Shown: one piece after another, positions 11,800 to 45,259 of the stretch
How the letters are laid out: the number at the start of each line of letters is the position of its first letter
How positions within the stretch are numbered: position 1 is the stretch's first letter
Assembly: GCA_025331565.1 (NCBI GenBank)
Contig: JAFREQ010000039.1
Coordinates: 124,001 to 188,000, forward strand
Length of the DNA: 64,000 nucleotides
From: Holacanthus passer
Taxonomy: Eukaryota > Chordata > Actinopteri > Pomacanthidae
Direction of reading: 5' to 3'
Translations under genes and position numbers: made by a program
The notes under the pieces: model-generated
Told to the model about the DNA's origin: nothing
Seen by the model: only the letters and a program-made list of their open reading frames with translations
Databases searched by the model: none

Positions 11800-12870
11800 T
11801 TTGACTCTGCATGATATATAATGGGTTTAACACAGAATAGTAAGTGTTGGAAGCAAGGATGTTGGTAGTAATATTGGGTATTGGTAATTGGTTGATTGGT
11901 AATGTTAGTAGTGATATGTCCCTACCAATATTTTCGGAGGACACGATTGTCCCTGCCAATATTTACCTAACTTATTTGCATTGTCCTTGGAATGATGTCA
12001 TATTAGATCATTCTGATGTCCCCACATAGATGCTATATAACTTAGCTGTTGTTTTAGAACAATGGTTTTGAGTCCACTGATGTAATAATATAATAAATAT
12101 ATTCTTTGATGTGAAACAGAAGCCTTAGGGCTTGTGTCCATTTAACGTTTTTCTCTCTCACTCCATGAGCCATTTGCCCTACCAGCATTCCCTTTTTTAA
12201 TTCTACAGTTCAAATTCAACTTGTAAGAGATCAGTTTACACAAATGCCTGCATTGTCTTCATAGTTAGATGAGAGCCTCTCCCTTTGTGTCCTCCACCCT
12301 ACCTTTACATTTGCATCAGCTCTTACATAAAAGCAAATGACAAGACGTTTCAGAATACTGTGGACACCAGAGCAGGACAGATACCAGCAAATTACCATTT
12401 TCCCCATTTTTTTTGTTTGATTTTGGCCTTTAAAGGAAACTCAAAATCTCTCACCTAAATGCCTGCAGGTTAAGTGGATGTTGGAGACATTCTTGATGAA
12501 ATAGTTGTGTATGTCTACAAACAAAAAAAAACCCCAAAACACAATTATGGCAGTACAGAGGGATAAAGACTACTTTGTTCTTGACACCATGCCAATATCA
12601 AATGGAGTACTAGTCTGGGAGAGGGAGGTAGAGGTGACTGCCAAAATTCAAACACCCTCTGGAGGAAAAAAGACAAAAGGGAGGGAGGGTGAGAGACGGA
12701 GACAGAGACTTTCTTAATACAGCTCAAGGACCCTTAACACTAGACCTGGACATGATGTACTGACCAGCAGAAAATCAAGATGTTTCCTTGTCTTCCTCCT
12801 TTCCTGATGTTTATGGCTCTACATGTCCTGTTTGCTTCCCCATCCAGATAACATGACTTTTGTTTTCCTG
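11800..12870. other. Intergenic or 5' intronic DNA
   Basis: An open stretch from ATG 12548 was examined as an itprid1 N-terminal exon, but its donors end in phase 0 and would read into a stop in the next candidate exon. Nothing else recognised. Confidence 0.35.
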
Positions 12871-12873
12871 CAG

Positions 12874-12922
12874 TGGCTTTATATGGCAACCAGGGAGTGA
12901 GGACGGTCCAGCAGTTTCTGTG
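12874..12922 (+). CDS. itprid1: Candidate upstream coding exon of itprid1
   Basis: Flanked by a strong acceptor (TTTTCCTGCAG) and a strong donor (GTAAGA). Read with one base from an upstream exon it is open: ALYGNQGVRTVQQFLW, ending with two bases that join the G at 15600 to make Trp. The phase fits the next itprid1 exon exactly. If used, transcription starts further upstream than 14.7 kb. No start codon is visible in it. It competes with the TATA-driven first exon at 14743-14774; both could be real. Confidence 0.45.
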
Positions 12923-14705
12923 GTAAGAACGCCTCTCCTCTTTTTATTGTGTGTACTGTGAGGCAGAACTCTTTTACACAGTATGGTGCTTGAATTCATC
13001 CCAACACAACAGTGAGATATGCATTGTAGGAAATACTATTATGTGTAGATATTTTTATACAGGTGACTGAGAGTGAATATGATCTGACTTCAAAAGGATT
13101 TCCAAACTGTACACCTTGATTCAAAATGACTGTAGCAGTCATTTTGAATCAAGGTGTACTTTTTTATGATCTTGAAAGAATGGGAAAAAATTTAAAGACT
13201 GCTACAGAATTGTGGTTGTATTTTAATCATTTGAACAGGTTTTAGCAAAGATGGCAGAGGCCTGTGAAACATTTTCTCCATCCAACACATAACCTACTTG
13301 AATATACAATTAAATATACAATATACAAATCTTGGATCAGCAAATCAATATTATTCCAAATCTCAGTTTAATGCTTCATTGTTGTTGCAACCATCCTAAA
13401 ACATAGAGCTGCAGGGTTTAGCACAAGGTTATATTATAACATAAAGAAGCTTCTTAGAGACCAATGTCTGCTGTGTTTTTTCTCTCATTGCTGCTGTTTA
13501 TTCATTCTATGCAAACCACAGGCAGTTCTTTCAAAACACCATCAAGTTTGGAGGCTTCTACATTTCTGTGACTGTAACATGGCTTAAAAGCCCGTTGTGC
13601 TGTGATGGTCTCTGGAAACCCCTGAAAGCTATTGGCAACACCTTTTTATGAATTCCAGATGTTGTATAACATTCAGCATAACTTCATAACACACTATGGT
13701 TGCTATTAAAATGTATTGTAAAATCTCAAGGTAGTCTTGATTATGCTGTCATTTTCATTAACATGTTTTGTATGAAAGTTTTTTTTTTATGAACATCAGA
13801 CTCACTGTGCATTCAACAGACTTTATCAAACTCCTAGCAAATATAAGCAATTCAAACATCGTAGTCTGCTCATTTATTTCATTTAATTTTGTTAACAAAA
13901 AATTCACAATATCTTGTACCTTGAAAATGGAGCATATAACCAGGTCAATCCAGCAAAACCAGTGAGAACAGTTCATAGGTACATTACATCAGTGATGAAC
14001 AGTACCTTACTGTCAGTCATTATATTAATTGTCCTGTTCCTTATGAGCAAAATGAGCTTGACTTCGCTGACTGTGATCCTTCCTTGCATGTCGTTTTGGT
14101 GATCCAAGTAGTTGATCCAAGTTTTGGTTGCATTCCACTTTTGGTCCTGTCTATGCTTTACTATTACTATTGTAATAGCAATTTTGTATCTAATTCCAAC
14201 TGTCCTTATTTAAAACACTTTGAGAGGCAGATACATGGAAGTATTACAAAAATGCATAAACTATTTTCCCAAGAGCGAGAAAGCATGAGACACATATTAC
14301 ATAACATTCACTTGAAACAGACAGTGAGGTGTCATAAAGGCATTAACTGTAATCAGGTTACAGAAAGCACCATTATGTTGAAAGACCTGATAACCCTATA
14401 CAAAATAGACAGAGTGATTAGAATAAAGTTTTGAAGTTTTTTTTAAATCATCTTTGACCTTATTTTTTTCCATCCACTATTACAGTGTGTCTTTTTTACT
14501 GACCGTTGGTTCAGGCTGTGATAACAGCCTCTGGACCTGGACAGATAGTTCAACACGTAACTACAAGTCATATTTACCAGGCAAATAAGCCTTACCTCCT
14601 CCCTCTGCACAGCACACCTTTTGCATAGACAATGAAAGGATCAGAGGAAAGTTATGACAGTGCGTGACAGCTGCACAGAAAATAGGAATCAGCTAAGAAC
14701 AGAGG
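12923..14705. other. Non-coding DNA upstream of itprid1
   Basis: Apart from the perfect inverted repeat at 13109-13159 I see no gene or recognisable element here. Confidence 0.35.
13109..13159. repeat. Perfect inverted repeat, 24-bp arms, 3-bp loop
   Basis: The left arm at 13109-13132 (GTACACCTTGATTCAAAATG, then ACTG) is exactly complementary to the right arm at 13136-13159; only TAG separates them. Pairing stops at the outer ends (T against T). Could be a foldback or MITE remnant, or a hairpin RNA if transcribed. Confidence 0.95.
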
Positions 14706-14712
14706 GGATAAA

Positions 14713-14720
14713 TATAAAAG
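14713..14720 (+). promoter_or_regulatory. TATA box, candidate itprid1 promoter
   Basis: TATAAAAG lies about 55 bases before a GTGAGT donor at 14775. A start site near 14743 would give a first exon of about 32 nt. Spacing and the downstream split start codon make this a plausible core promoter; there is no transcript evidence. Confidence 0.5.
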
Positions 14721-14742
14721 ATAAAAGACAGCAGGATAGACA

Positions 14743-37405
<22,663 letters not shown>

Positions 37406-37894
37406 TGAAAACCTGAAAAAGTTTTCCATTCACTGAAAGATATTAACTTTTCAGATTCATAGTTTTCGATTTCAATGGGTGTTCATCCCATTTTGTGATA
37501 AATGTTTCACATTTGACTCGACAGTAAAACTTGTTAGTGATGCTGGGACTAGAACCACCACAAGCTGCTTGAGATACAAACTTCTGAGAGATCTTTTTTG
37601 TGAAAGAAAGCTGTATAATCTTAGGACATGAAATGAGACAAGACACAAAAAGAAAGCAATTTTAGCAGCATAGAATAGCTGTTTTTAAATTATTTAAATA
37701 CTTATTTGCCTTGTAAGCTAAAATATGTCTATATAAATCTAAATATGAATTATTTAATCAAGATCTTATCACACCCATGGCCTCTGCTCAGTGAAGGCAC
37801 AATAATTCCAATGAATAATACCACTAAAATAAACCCTAGAGCAGAGAAATGTGTGTTTGTTGTTTGTATGTTCGTGTTCTCAATGATTTTCTGT

Positions 37895-39010
37895 TTCTGT
37901 TTCCCTGTTGTGGGACTAATAAAGTAATATTTTATCTTTATTTTATTGTCTAAAAACACCTCACATCATCGTGCAGAGGAGGTTTGGAACATTGCCAGCT
38001 GAACAGAGAGTTGGGTGGTGTTGTTCACTGAGGGTGCGCCTTCCTCTTGTAGTGTAGTGTGCAGAGTGTGTCCATGAAGGGTAGGTCAAAGCAGTTTTGA
38101 TGACTGACTGCAGTTTTGATGAATTTTTGAGGAACAATTTCCTTTCAGGCTGGGTGGTGTTCCAAACCACACAGTGACGCTGCTGATGAGAATGCTTTAA
38201 ATGAGTCCTCCGTAGGCCTGCGTGAGGGACTGATGGCAGCCTGATGAAGTAAAGCTGCTGCTGTGCTTTCTTTACTGTTGTCACAGTGTTTTTGGCCAAG
38301 CCCAGGTTTTTTATCATGTGAAGGCCTAGAAACTTATGATCGTCAGCAAGGAGAATTAGTTTTTTGTTTTTTCTCTTGTTAAGAACAAGGTTGTTGTCGT
38401 CTCCATAGATATGATTTTCCCAGTTGTTCTTCCCCATGTTCCCAGTATGATGACTCATCCACACCCTCAGGGATGACCATTAGTGGCCATGCCATCTGCA
38501 AATTTAATTCCAATATTGTCCTAGGTGGAAATTGTGCTGAAAGCAGAGCTGTAATCTAGAAAGAGCATGCATACATATCTTCTGTTAATGTTCAAGTGTT
38601 CCAGTGTGAAATGAAGTGCCAGGGCCATCGTATTGTCCACTGACCCCTTGGGGCGGTAGGCAAACTGTGAGTTTATGGATTGAAAAACCAGCTTTTCTAG
38701 GCACTTCATGGTGACAGATGTAAATGCCACAAGCCCGGAGCAGTTCATTGTGGATGTGGTTGTTTTTTTTCCAGAAAGGTACTGTAACAGTGGACTTGAA
38801 GGGCCATTGGACTGTTGCCTGTGTGAGAGAGGAGTTAAATGCACCTGCTGAAACCGTTGAGATTGTTCGGGTGGATGGTGTTTCAGGTCTCAGTCCTGTT
38901 CGTGTTTCTCCTGTAGTTAGTGACAGATTGGATTCCCTGCCACAAACTATGTGTTTTATTATCCATATAGCACCTCTCAAGTCTTTGGGAGTTGCCCTTT
39001 TGGCATCTCT
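37895..39010 (-). mobile_element. LINE reverse transcriptase relic (CR1-group type)
   Basis: Minus-strand frames give TSVTMKCLEKLVFQSI, QFAYRPKGSVDNTMALALHF, MLFLDYSSAFSTI, then HKFLGLHMIKNLGLAKNTVT and VKKAQQQLYFIRL (38330-38190). Stops break the ORF. A plus-strand LINE-like tail (GTGGGACTAATAAAGTAATA, about 37910) borders it. Lies between itprid1 and ppp1r17. Confidence 0.7.
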
Positions 39011-39445
39011 GATGAAGTTTTGTAGCTCACATTGGGCTCACTTATGCTGACATCTCCTAATTGGAAGGCTGCATACCATTTTCTGATAATCATACATTTA
39101 TCCACATTGGACCAGGGCATTTTAACATTCAAGCATTCATGTAAAATAGACTTGTGTCTTGTTTTGAAGATTAAAATAGATATACAAGGTACAGATACCA
39201 TATACCTTAAAAACTACTTACGTAATTCGTACGAGTCATGTATGAGTCATGTACAAAGCAAACATATAAGTTTGTTACATAATTTAAAGGAAGCTAGCAC
39301 ATTGCATGTTAAATAGCCACTCCCTCTCACTCTTAGTCAAAATTGTAATTCTAGCTTCAGCAGCTTGTCCTGGGGAGGGGGGTGTCTGTGGCAGATAAAG
39401 GATGGAGGAGGAGGCGAGGAGAGAGGATGCTCCTCCTCCGAGTTT

Positions 39446-39502
39446 CATAAACCAGAGTCACACTGCTCCAGTCTGTCTGTGTAACACGCTGCTGACGCTG
39501 AG
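39446..39502 (+). promoter_or_regulatory. Candidate core promoter and first exon of ppp1r17
   Basis: A CATAAACC TATA-like box at 39446 is followed by an exon-like stretch ending GACGCTGAG before donor GTAAGA (39503). A start near 39475 is expected. An ATG at 39402, upstream of the box, is open to the splice but runs into a stop at 40174 and is not the main start. Confidence 0.4.
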
Positions 39503-39925
39503 GTAAGAATACACGTTGCTTCTTTATTTGTTATTTGTTATTAGTTTTTGCCATTTCATTTTTGTTTGATTATATTATTTAATCCTCCTTTAGCTAAATC
39601 TTTATATGTTGTTTCTCTGTTGCTTTTCTTTTGTTTATTTGCAGCCGAATTCTTTATCACTTTTGTTTTCTTTGGTTTCCCTTTCATATGCCACACTGGC
39701 TGCCATCCTTGTCCATTTGGACAATAAGATTAGCATCAAAACTCTTGCACTTACTCAACAAAATGTTAAAATAGATGTGTGATTACTTGGACAAGTTAAA
39801 AGTTTAAAGGTATATATGATATAGAAGACTAAAAGACAAGTAGCTTTTGGTTGAATGTGATGGTTAGATCAAAACTTGTATTGTCAATATTGTCTAATTG
39901 TGAAGCAGATGTGTCAGCAAGGCAG

Positions 39926-39991
<66 letters not shown>

Positions 39992-40053
39992 CCCTGAAGT
40001 GCTTTATCCTTTGTGCTGTGTGTCATAGGTCCACTTATGAATAATGAATTGTG

Positions 40054-40101
<48 letters not shown>

Positions 40102-43100
40102 CCTCTCTCTCTCTCTCTCTCTCTCCCTCTCTCTCTCTCTCTGTGTACCCGGAGGGCCTCGGAGATGACTGTATGAGGATGACCCTTGAGCCTGAACATA
40201 AACTGATGTCACAGGAGAGTACAAACTGTAAGCACAGAAATTTTGTTTGAAGCATTAATGCATTAATATTGTTACAGAGACAGATATGGTGAAGTTGGTT
40301 GACAATGTAACAGTTTGTCTGGCTGTGTGACAGACCAGGAGGTGCTGGACAGCCTGGTGGAGGGGAAGTCAGAGATGAAGGATGATGAAAATGAGGAGGA
40401 AGAGGCTCTCTCTGGAGAGAATCCGCAGGAAGACCAGCTGAAGAAACCTCGCAGAAAAGACACACCTGTCCTTAACTCTCTTCCACATATACCAGGTCAG
40501 CACACACACATACAATTTGGCACAGTTATTGTTGTCAGGACATTGGATTGACTTCCTTTCATTGTGGACACCCTAACCCAAACCCTCTGCCTAACCTTAA
40601 CCTGACCTCAATTTATGCCTTACTTCAACCTTAGCCAGGACCTTGGATATGATGTTTTGCCTCGGGCTTACATGATGCATACATAAAATCACAGACAATT
40701 AAACAAACAAACTTCATGTAAAATGCATTGCAGATGCTGAGTGGGATAATATGGATGGGATGCCTCAGCCATTTTGTGACTTCAGCTGTTCCACTCTGTG
40801 GTTAAACTTGTATGATACATAACTGATAACTGGCTTTGGCCACACATTGAATAATACTGAATAACTTTGTCATCAAAGAACTTACAAAGACCATACAACT
40901 ATTTTAAGATTCCCAGTTTGATATTTACTGTTATTCAGTCCAAATCAATTTTCACTCTTGACGCCTTGATAGGTCATGCTTGGTCCACTTGTTGGCATCT
41001 TTTGGGGCACCAGCAGAAGTATCTATGGAAGAGACAAACAAATTATTATACACTGAGATTTTTAAAGAAAAAGGAAAGGAGTAAAATATTACTGCACACC
41101 TTCAAAATCAGAATGGTCACACAGAAATTGATGTGTTGTCTTCTCTGTCCAGGGACATTCTCCTCTTTGATTCCATGTTTCACAATCTTCAGGTCAGCAA
41201 CAGTATCCAGCTGTTTCCCTGATAAACTGTCAGTTGTCCCAAATTCCCAACCACCACTATCCTCTGCACTGTTGCCACTTTCACTGTCAACAGTGAGATT
41301 ATCCACATCCACATCTTCTAATTGAACTAATTCAGTTATGTGCTGTACATTGTATTTTTTTAAAGGCATTTTTCTCTATTTATCCTCTGATCCAATTTGT
41401 GAGATCCCAGCAGATCGGTAGATTAAGATGTTAATAAAATGGACAAGCCAGACATAACAAGAGCCACTTCAAAGGCCTAACGGTTGGTTTATGCAAGTTT
41501 CTGTTTGTGTGAGAGCGTGTGTGGTTGTATCTCAGAAATTACAAGGAGCACAATGAAGTATTTGGTATCTATATATACTTAACAAGTTCAAAGATATATA
41601 TATATACATTTAATAAACAAATAATAATAAACACTAATTTTTCAAAAATCCTGACTGATTTTTAAATATAATGTAAAAATTTCAATGTTGTACTGTTAAA
41701 TAGCTTTTCTAGTCTTATTAAATCACTCAAAAGAACAAGATCTGAGCTCTAAAGGAAGCAAGGAGACATGCTTTCTGAAAATGCATTGAAACCCATTGAA
41801 GCTATGGACAAAGATGTCCACTAACTAAATATAGTATAATAAGAGAAATGATATAAATGTTTCTGTTGTAAGGTCATCCAAATCGTGTGTAACCTCTGGA
41901 TGGAATTTGGCGGTATTTGAGGGGTACTCTGGTGTCAGATATAAATGTCCTTCTTGATCTTTCTGGTGACACCCACTGACTCCTGATTGATGACCTCTGA
42001 TCTCATCCCAGTGGTTTCCCTGAGTGGTGTGTTTCCGGTGTTTCACTGATGTAGTGTTCCCCACAGTTGTCACATGTCATGATGATGCCATACTCCACAG
42101 ACTCCACAGTCTTCCTCACAGGGGGATTAGTTGACACTGATAATAATAACACTGTATCCACCAAGCTAATTGCTGAGACCTAGGAACACAACATCACTTT
42201 AACAAAGTCCCACAGATCAAGAAACACAGGCAGTCAAATGATCAGACAGGTTGGAGACAAAAGAATGGTTTATCCACATATTCTAAACCACTTTCTTTCT
42301 AAGTTGAAAGTGAGTGCAGCCAATATTTTGATAAGAATCTCTGATTGCACAGGAAAATTGTACTACAGTACTGTAGGTCAGTTGGAGGAGGAAGTGGCTT
42401 TATAAACTGTAATGAAGGTTTTCAACAGACAGCTTTGGCAATAGTTGTACCATTCACCCTCCTTTTCTCTTTCAAATAAGTTGAATTAACTTGGGGATTT
42501 GTTTCCAACTTATCTGATTGTCTGAACTCTCTTGTTTCTTGACCTGTCACACTTTTTATAGTGATGATGCCACATTCCCAGATCCCAGCTCTTTACCTTG
42601 TGAGTTGGAGTTATTATAACTGTTGTCCTGTCCTCAGCCACCTCTCTCCTGCTGTGTTCTTTCAAGATGGTGCCACTCTAGTGGCTGCCTGCTACAGCAG
42701 CTCTCGCTCACCGTTGAGCTTTTTCCGTTCTAGTTTTGTCTTTTTTTTTTTTTTATTTTATTTTTTTTTTTTGGACGGGATTATGCTTCTGAATTCCCAG
42801 TTCAACATGTCCACCAAAGTGACTGTGTTTGATCTGGCATTTTTCATTCAACTTCTACTATCATTACGTCCATGCCTGGGGGCCCCGTGCACAGCCGAGA
42901 CCCTATTGTTTACAGTTGGGATCAGCTGTTGACGCTTTATAACACTGTGGTGCTGCCCCACGAGAGGCCCGAGGTTCCCCATGAGGTAAAGAGGAGAAGA
43001 CGGGGGAGCCATGCCGGAGCCCAGTGCCACGACAGGAAGAGAAGATACAGACCTGTCCCGACACCAGAGTGAGTACCGGGAGTGCAGCATCATGGTGTTT

Positions 43101-45206
43101 ACGGAGACATGGCTGACTATGCGGACTCCAGACACAACCACTGGACAGATTTAAGCTACTGCGGGCGGACAGGATGAAGGAGATCGGTAAGAGGAAAGGA
43201 GGGGGGTTGGCAGTGTTTGTAAACGATAGATGGTGTAACTCTGGGCACATCACTATTAAGGAGCAACCCTGCTGTAAGGACATTGAAGGACATCGTGATA
43301 GCTGCGTATACTCTCCCCTCTGCTATCGTCGATGCAGCCTGTAATGTCCTCCACTCTGTCACGGCCTGGCTGCAGACCCGACATCCACATTTCAACCATG
43401 CCTTTCCATCCTCCACTCTGCCCACCCTCACTCAGTACGTCACATGCTGCACCAGAGACAATAAAATATTGGACTTGTATTATGCCAACACCAAGGAGGC
43501 ATACACCCCTTCCTCCCCTGGGAAGGTCAGACCACAACCTGGTTCGTCTCCAGCCTGTGTACAAACCTCTGGTACACAGGCAGCCAGCTGTGTCCCGCAC
43601 AGTGAAGAGATGGTCCAATGAGACTGATGAGGCTCTGAAGGACTGTTTCAACACGATGATGTGGGAGGAACTCTGCAACAGGGACGACATCAATAGTCTC
43701 ACTGATTGCATCACAGACTATATAAACTTTTGTGTGGAGAACACACCCACCAGGACTGTACGGTGTTTTTCCAACAATAAACCCTGGATTAATCCGGACA
43801 TAAAGACTCTCCTTAAGGAGAAGAAGAGGGTCTTTAAGTCAGGAAATAAGGAGGTGCTGAGGGCTGTGCAGAGGGAGCTGAGGAAGAAGATCAGAGAGGG
43901 GAAGAACAGCCACAGGAGGAAGATGGAGAAACAGCTGCAGCAAAACGTCAGCGGAGTCTGGAGAGGCCTTAAAACATTTCTGGCTACAAGGGGCCTGATT
44001 CCCAGGCTGCAGGGGACCAGAAGTGGGCGAATAATTTAAACATATTCTTCAACAGATTTGATCATTCATCTGCCCTTCCCCCGGCCCAGCCCTTCCTGCT
44101 GCAACCCCCTTGTCCGTACCTCAAGTGGACTGCTCCACCCCCACCTCCCCTCCTGCAACTGTCTGCTCACAGCCACCCCCCACTGCTCACCCTTCAGCTC
44201 AATCCTCCCACCCACACCATCCAGCACACAGCCCCCCTGCTCCAACCTGACCCTCACAACATCCCAGGAAGGCGGCAGGTCCGGACGGCATCAGCTCCAG
44301 GCTCCTGAAGTCCGGCACAGACCAGCTGTGCAGGATTATTGAGCACATCTTCAGCCTGAGCCTGAAGCTGGGGAAAGTGCCACAGCTGTGGAAGGTATCC
44401 TGCGTGGTACCTGTCCCCAAGACTCCACACCCCAAGGACCTCAGCAGCAACAGCCTAACATCCCACCTGATGAACATCCTGGAGTGGCTGGTCCTTGCTC
44501 ATCTCCGCCCCCTGGTGGGTCCATCGATGGACCCACTTCAGTTCGCCTATCAACTTGGCATCGGGGTGGACGACGCCATCATCTTCCTTCAGCACAGAGC
44601 CCTCTCTCGCCTGGAGAAACCTGGGAGCACTGTGAGAATCATGTTCTTTGATCCAGTGCGTTCAACACCATCCAGCCAGCACTTCTGAGGGACAAGCTGG
44701 AGAACACAGGGGTGGACCTGCACCTCACATCCTGGATTCTGGACTACCTCACCAACCATCCACAGTACGTGAGGACACACGATTGTGTGTTCAACATGAT
44801 TGTCTGCAGTACGAGGGCCCCCCAGGGGACGGTCCTAGTTCTTTTCACCCTCTACGCTGCATGCTTTTCATACAACACACCAACCTGTCACCTGCAGAAG
44901 TTCTAAATAATAAAGTAAATACTTTATTTTTTAGCTTGTTTATATTGTTCATTTTTTACTATTTAACTTGCTTGTATCCCCTTTGCTACTGTGCAATGTG
45001 AATTTCCCCACTGAGGGATGAATAAAGGTTTATCTTATCTTATTCATCTGGAAAAACAGGAAGCCTCTTCAAACAAACATCACAATGTACTGGTTGCTTG
45101 GTTTAAAGCTGATAACTCATTTTCCTTCTCTTTAGGAGTAAGGCTGCTAAAGATGGAGAAGCAGATGGTCCACTTAGAGGATGAGGAAAAGGATGTGAAG
45201 GATTAA
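39475..45206 (+). CDS. ppp1r17: ppp1r17, G-substrate, protein phosphatase inhibitor
   Basis: Coding exons 40179-40227, 40334-40495 and 45136-45206 join in phase to 93 residues (95 if ATG 40173 is used). PPP1R17 is a small soluble neuronal protein, best known in cerebellar Purkinje cells. Phosphorylated by cGMP-dependent kinase at the Thr of KKPRRKDTP, it inhibits PP1/PP2A. Here the motif is QLKKPRRKDTPVLNSLPHIP, followed by G-VRLLKMEKQ and a C-terminal LEDEEKDVKD, close to the human end. An acidic run ENEEEEALSG precedes the motif. Human PPP1R17 has about 155 residues and two such motifs; this gene has one. Position between itprid1 and pde1c agrees with mammals. N-terminal exon and start are less certain. 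Confidence 0.85.
39929..39988 (+). repeat. (CA)n microsatellite
   Basis: About thirty CA units in the first ppp1r17 intron. Confidence 0.95.
40057..40141 (+). repeat. (CT)n microsatellite before ppp1r17 coding exon
   Basis: About 85 bases of CT with CCCT interruptions, ending 12-22 bases before the candidate acceptors. It can serve as the polypyrimidine tract. Confidence 0.95.
40179..40227 (+). CDS. ppp1r17: ppp1r17 first coding exon
   Basis: Acceptor AG at 40153-40154 or 40163-40164 after the (CT)n tract, donor T|GTAAGC. ATG 40179 has A at -3 and is preferred over ATG 40173 (T at -3). Reads MTLEPEHKLMSQESTN. An ATG at 40165 opens only three codons and its TGA overlaps ATG 40173. Confidence 0.65.
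40334..40495 (+). CDS. ppp1r17: ppp1r17 exon with phospho-acceptor motif
   Basis: Acceptor TGTGACAG, donor CCAG|GTCAGC. Reads YQEVLDSLVEGKSEMKDDEN, an acidic run, then KKPRRKDTPVLNSLPHIP. The Thr in RRKDTP is the expected cGMP-dependent-kinase site. Confidence 0.92.
40880..41372 (-). mobile_element. piggyBac-like transposase N-terminal relic
   Basis: Minus strand from 41369: MPLKKYNVQHITELVQLEDV, acidic DSESGNSAEDSGG, then TDSLSGKQLDTVADL and later DANKWTKHDL. This resembles the acidic N-terminus of PGBD3/4-like transposases, which run from an acidic region to a W.K.D block. The catalytic DDD domain is absent. Assignment is tentative. Confidence 0.4.
41870..42115 (-). mobile_element. Penelope-like GIY-YIG endonuclease relic
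   Basis: Minus strand: CGIIMTCDNCGEHYISET resembles the GIY-YIG start (YxIxC..C...YIGET). Frameshifted pieces HWDEIR, VGVTRKIKKDIYI and LHTIWMTL follow, matching the W-T-R-x-I-K-E-A-I end of Penelope elements. Short and frameshifted. Confidence 0.45.
42660..45043 (+). mobile_element. Rex1-like LINE, copy B
   Basis: Same family as copy A, opposite orientation. The 5' region starts AAGATGGTGCCACTCTAGTG. Broken endonuclease (VFTETWLTM, GGLAVFVND, LGRSDHNLV), linker, then RT with AGPDGISSRLLKSG, SCVVPVPKTPHPKDLSSN, DPLQFAYQLGIGVDDAIIF and LTSWILDYLTN. The 3' end GGATGAATAAAGGTTTATCT is at 45016. Sense orientation in the last ppp1r17 intron, ending about 90 bases before the last exon. The RT active-site region (FSDD) is deleted. 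Confidence 0.85.
45136..45206 (+). CDS. ppp1r17: ppp1r17 last coding exon
   Basis: Acceptor TCTTTAG. Phase-1 Gly then VRLLKMEKQMVHLEDEEKD and VKD, stop TAA 45204-45206. Human PPP1R17 ends with a matching VTLL...EDDEKD pattern after its second phospho-site. Confidence 0.88.
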
Positions 45207-45237
45207 AGCCATTATTTTTTATTTTATTTTTTTTGTC

Positions 45238-45243
45238 AATAAA
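45238..45243 (+). terminator. ppp1r17 polyadenylation signal
   Basis: AATAAA 32 bases after the stop codon, giving a very short 3' UTR. Confidence 0.7.
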
Positions 45244-45259
45244 TGCTTTTATGTGTACA

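Noticed and set aside
12548..12717. Open stretch from ATG (MAVQRDKDYFVLD...) as the itprid1 first coding exon
   Set aside because: Its GTAGAG and GTGACT donors leave phase 0, which reads into TGA in the next candidate exon; no family similarity recognised.
13510..13545. Possible exon after CCACAG near 13520
   Set aside because: No good donor and no recognisable peptide.
39402..39502. ATG with 33 open codons in ppp1r17 exon 1 as the true start
   Set aside because: It lies upstream of the TATA-like box and, after splicing to 40155, meets TGA at 40174, out of frame with the conserved protein.
39829..40224. Arg/Glu-repeat ORFs across the CT and CA tracts
   Set aside because: Open frames are an artefact of dinucleotide repeats; the real exons in this region are on the plus strand.
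40496..42659. Second KKPRRKDTP exon of ppp1r17
   Set aside because: Scanned by eye on the plus strand for a Lys/Arg-Lys-Asp-Thr-Pro pattern with splice sites; none found.
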